Shown: positions 14,012 through 15,000 of the stretch, one piece after another | How positions within the stretch are numbered: the first letter of the stretch is position 1 | Layout of the letters: each line of letters begins with the position of its first letter | Origin: Deinococcus aerius | GTDB lineage: Bacteria; Deinococcota; Deinococci; Deinococcales; Deinococcaceae | Direction: 5' to 3' | Length of the DNA: 15,000 bases | NCBI RefSeq assembly: GCF_002897375.1 | Contig: NZ_BFAG01000026.1 | Location: 1 to 15,000 of the forward strand | Translations under genes and position numbers: made by a program | The notes under the pieces: model-generated | Told to the model about the DNA's origin: nothing | What the model saw: the letters and a program-made list of their open reading frames with translations, nothing else | Database searches by the model: none

Positions 14012-14082
14012 AGACGGCCCTTGGGCAGCCTCCCGAGTCTTCCCAAAGAAAGTGGTCCTGCCCCAGCGGGCGGGCACTTCTT
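14008..14082. other. Hairpin pair in the rpsN-rpsH gap
   Basis: Two stems fill the middle of the 177-base gap 13975-14151. GGGGAGAC (14008-14015) pairs with GTCTTCCC (14037-14044). The second joins AAG, AAGTG and CCTGCCC (14046-14063) with GGGCGGG, CACTT and CTT (14068-14082), with small bulges and a four-base loop. Each has one G-T pair that is stable only in plus-strand RNA and becomes an A-C mismatch in the operon mRNA. The second stem has a U-rich 3' side in either strand and could be an attenuator. No promoter is evident. Confidence 0.4.
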
Positions 14083-14151
14083 CTGTTGGGTCCTTCTCCC
14101 GGGTCTGGACGATCACCACCCAAGGGGAGCGGTTCGTATCCAGGTGGGGTC

Positions 14152-14337
<186 letters not shown>

Positions 14338-14346
14338 AGCCTGTCC

Positions 14347-14886
<540 letters not shown>

Positions 14887-14888
14887 GT

Positions 14889-14939
<51 letters not shown>

Positions 14940-14948
14940 GCCCTGAAA

Positions 14949-15000
14949 TCAGTCGATGACCTTGCCGCTCTTGACCGCGACGCGGACCTTCTTGCCGTCC
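14949..15000 (-). CDS. rplX: 50S ribosomal protein L24, C-terminal end (start outside window)
   Basis: The last 16 codons and TGA stop (14949-14951) read [16 protein letters not shown] on the minus strand. This matches the C-terminal part of the L24 fold, where KVRV.vKSGK.id is typical, and rplX is the gene expected ahead of rplE in the spc order. L24 starts 50S assembly by binding the 5' end of 23S rRNA. Only the tail is present, so confidence rests on motif plus position. Confidence 0.88.
   Translation of the reverse strand, partial: DGKKVRVAVKSGKVID

Overview
The window is a high-GC chromosomal segment from a member of Deinococcota, most likely Deinococcus. The evidence is the compact, highly conserved ribosomal-protein/RpoA/SecY run on the minus strand, a cysteine-free S4 alongside zinc-type S14 and L36, Deinococcus/Thermus-like sequence in the RpoA C-terminal domain, and several non-operon genes that start with a TANNNT box 6 nt before the ATG. 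That last feature is the leaderless-mRNA signature described for Deinococcus. No genus-level database check was possible.

Region 1 (1-5744) is an ordinary mixed neighbourhood. It holds the 3' end of an FtsH protease gene (+), then a minus-strand unit transcribed from about 3500 towards 600: NYN-domain protein, PlsX and an MscS-type channel. A DUF309 gene lies just upstream with its own leaderless promoter, and thioredoxin is divergent from it on the plus strand. An RBBP9-like hydrolase converges on thioredoxin, sharing a bidirectional terminator, and diverges from a class I methyltransferase (+).

Region 2 (5745-15000) is one long minus-strand block corresponding to the spc plus alpha ribosomal operons. 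In transcription order it reads rplX (partial)-rplE-rpsN-rpsH-rplF-rplR-rpsE-rpmD-rplO-secY-adk-infA-rpmJ-rpsM-rpsK-rpsD-rpoA-rplQ, closed by a textbook TTCG-loop terminator at 5745-5765. The products build both ribosomal subunits, start translation (IF-1), make the RNA polymerase alpha subunit, form the SecY translocation pore and balance adenylates (Adk). The usual map gene between adk and infA is absent.

I found no mobile element, CRISPR array, tRNA, rRNA, defence locus or obviously novel multigene system. The second-look items are regulatory. A strong intrinsic terminator sits inside the operon between secY and adk. A second hairpin-plus-promoter module lies between adk and infA. There are structured and G-quadruplex-forming gaps before rpsD and rpsH, a run of non-ATG starts (rpsE, rpmD, rplO), and three leaderless -10 boxes with identical spacing. 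No gene-free stretch exceeds 300 bases; the longest (13975-14151, 7819-7961, 9923-10071) are described individually.
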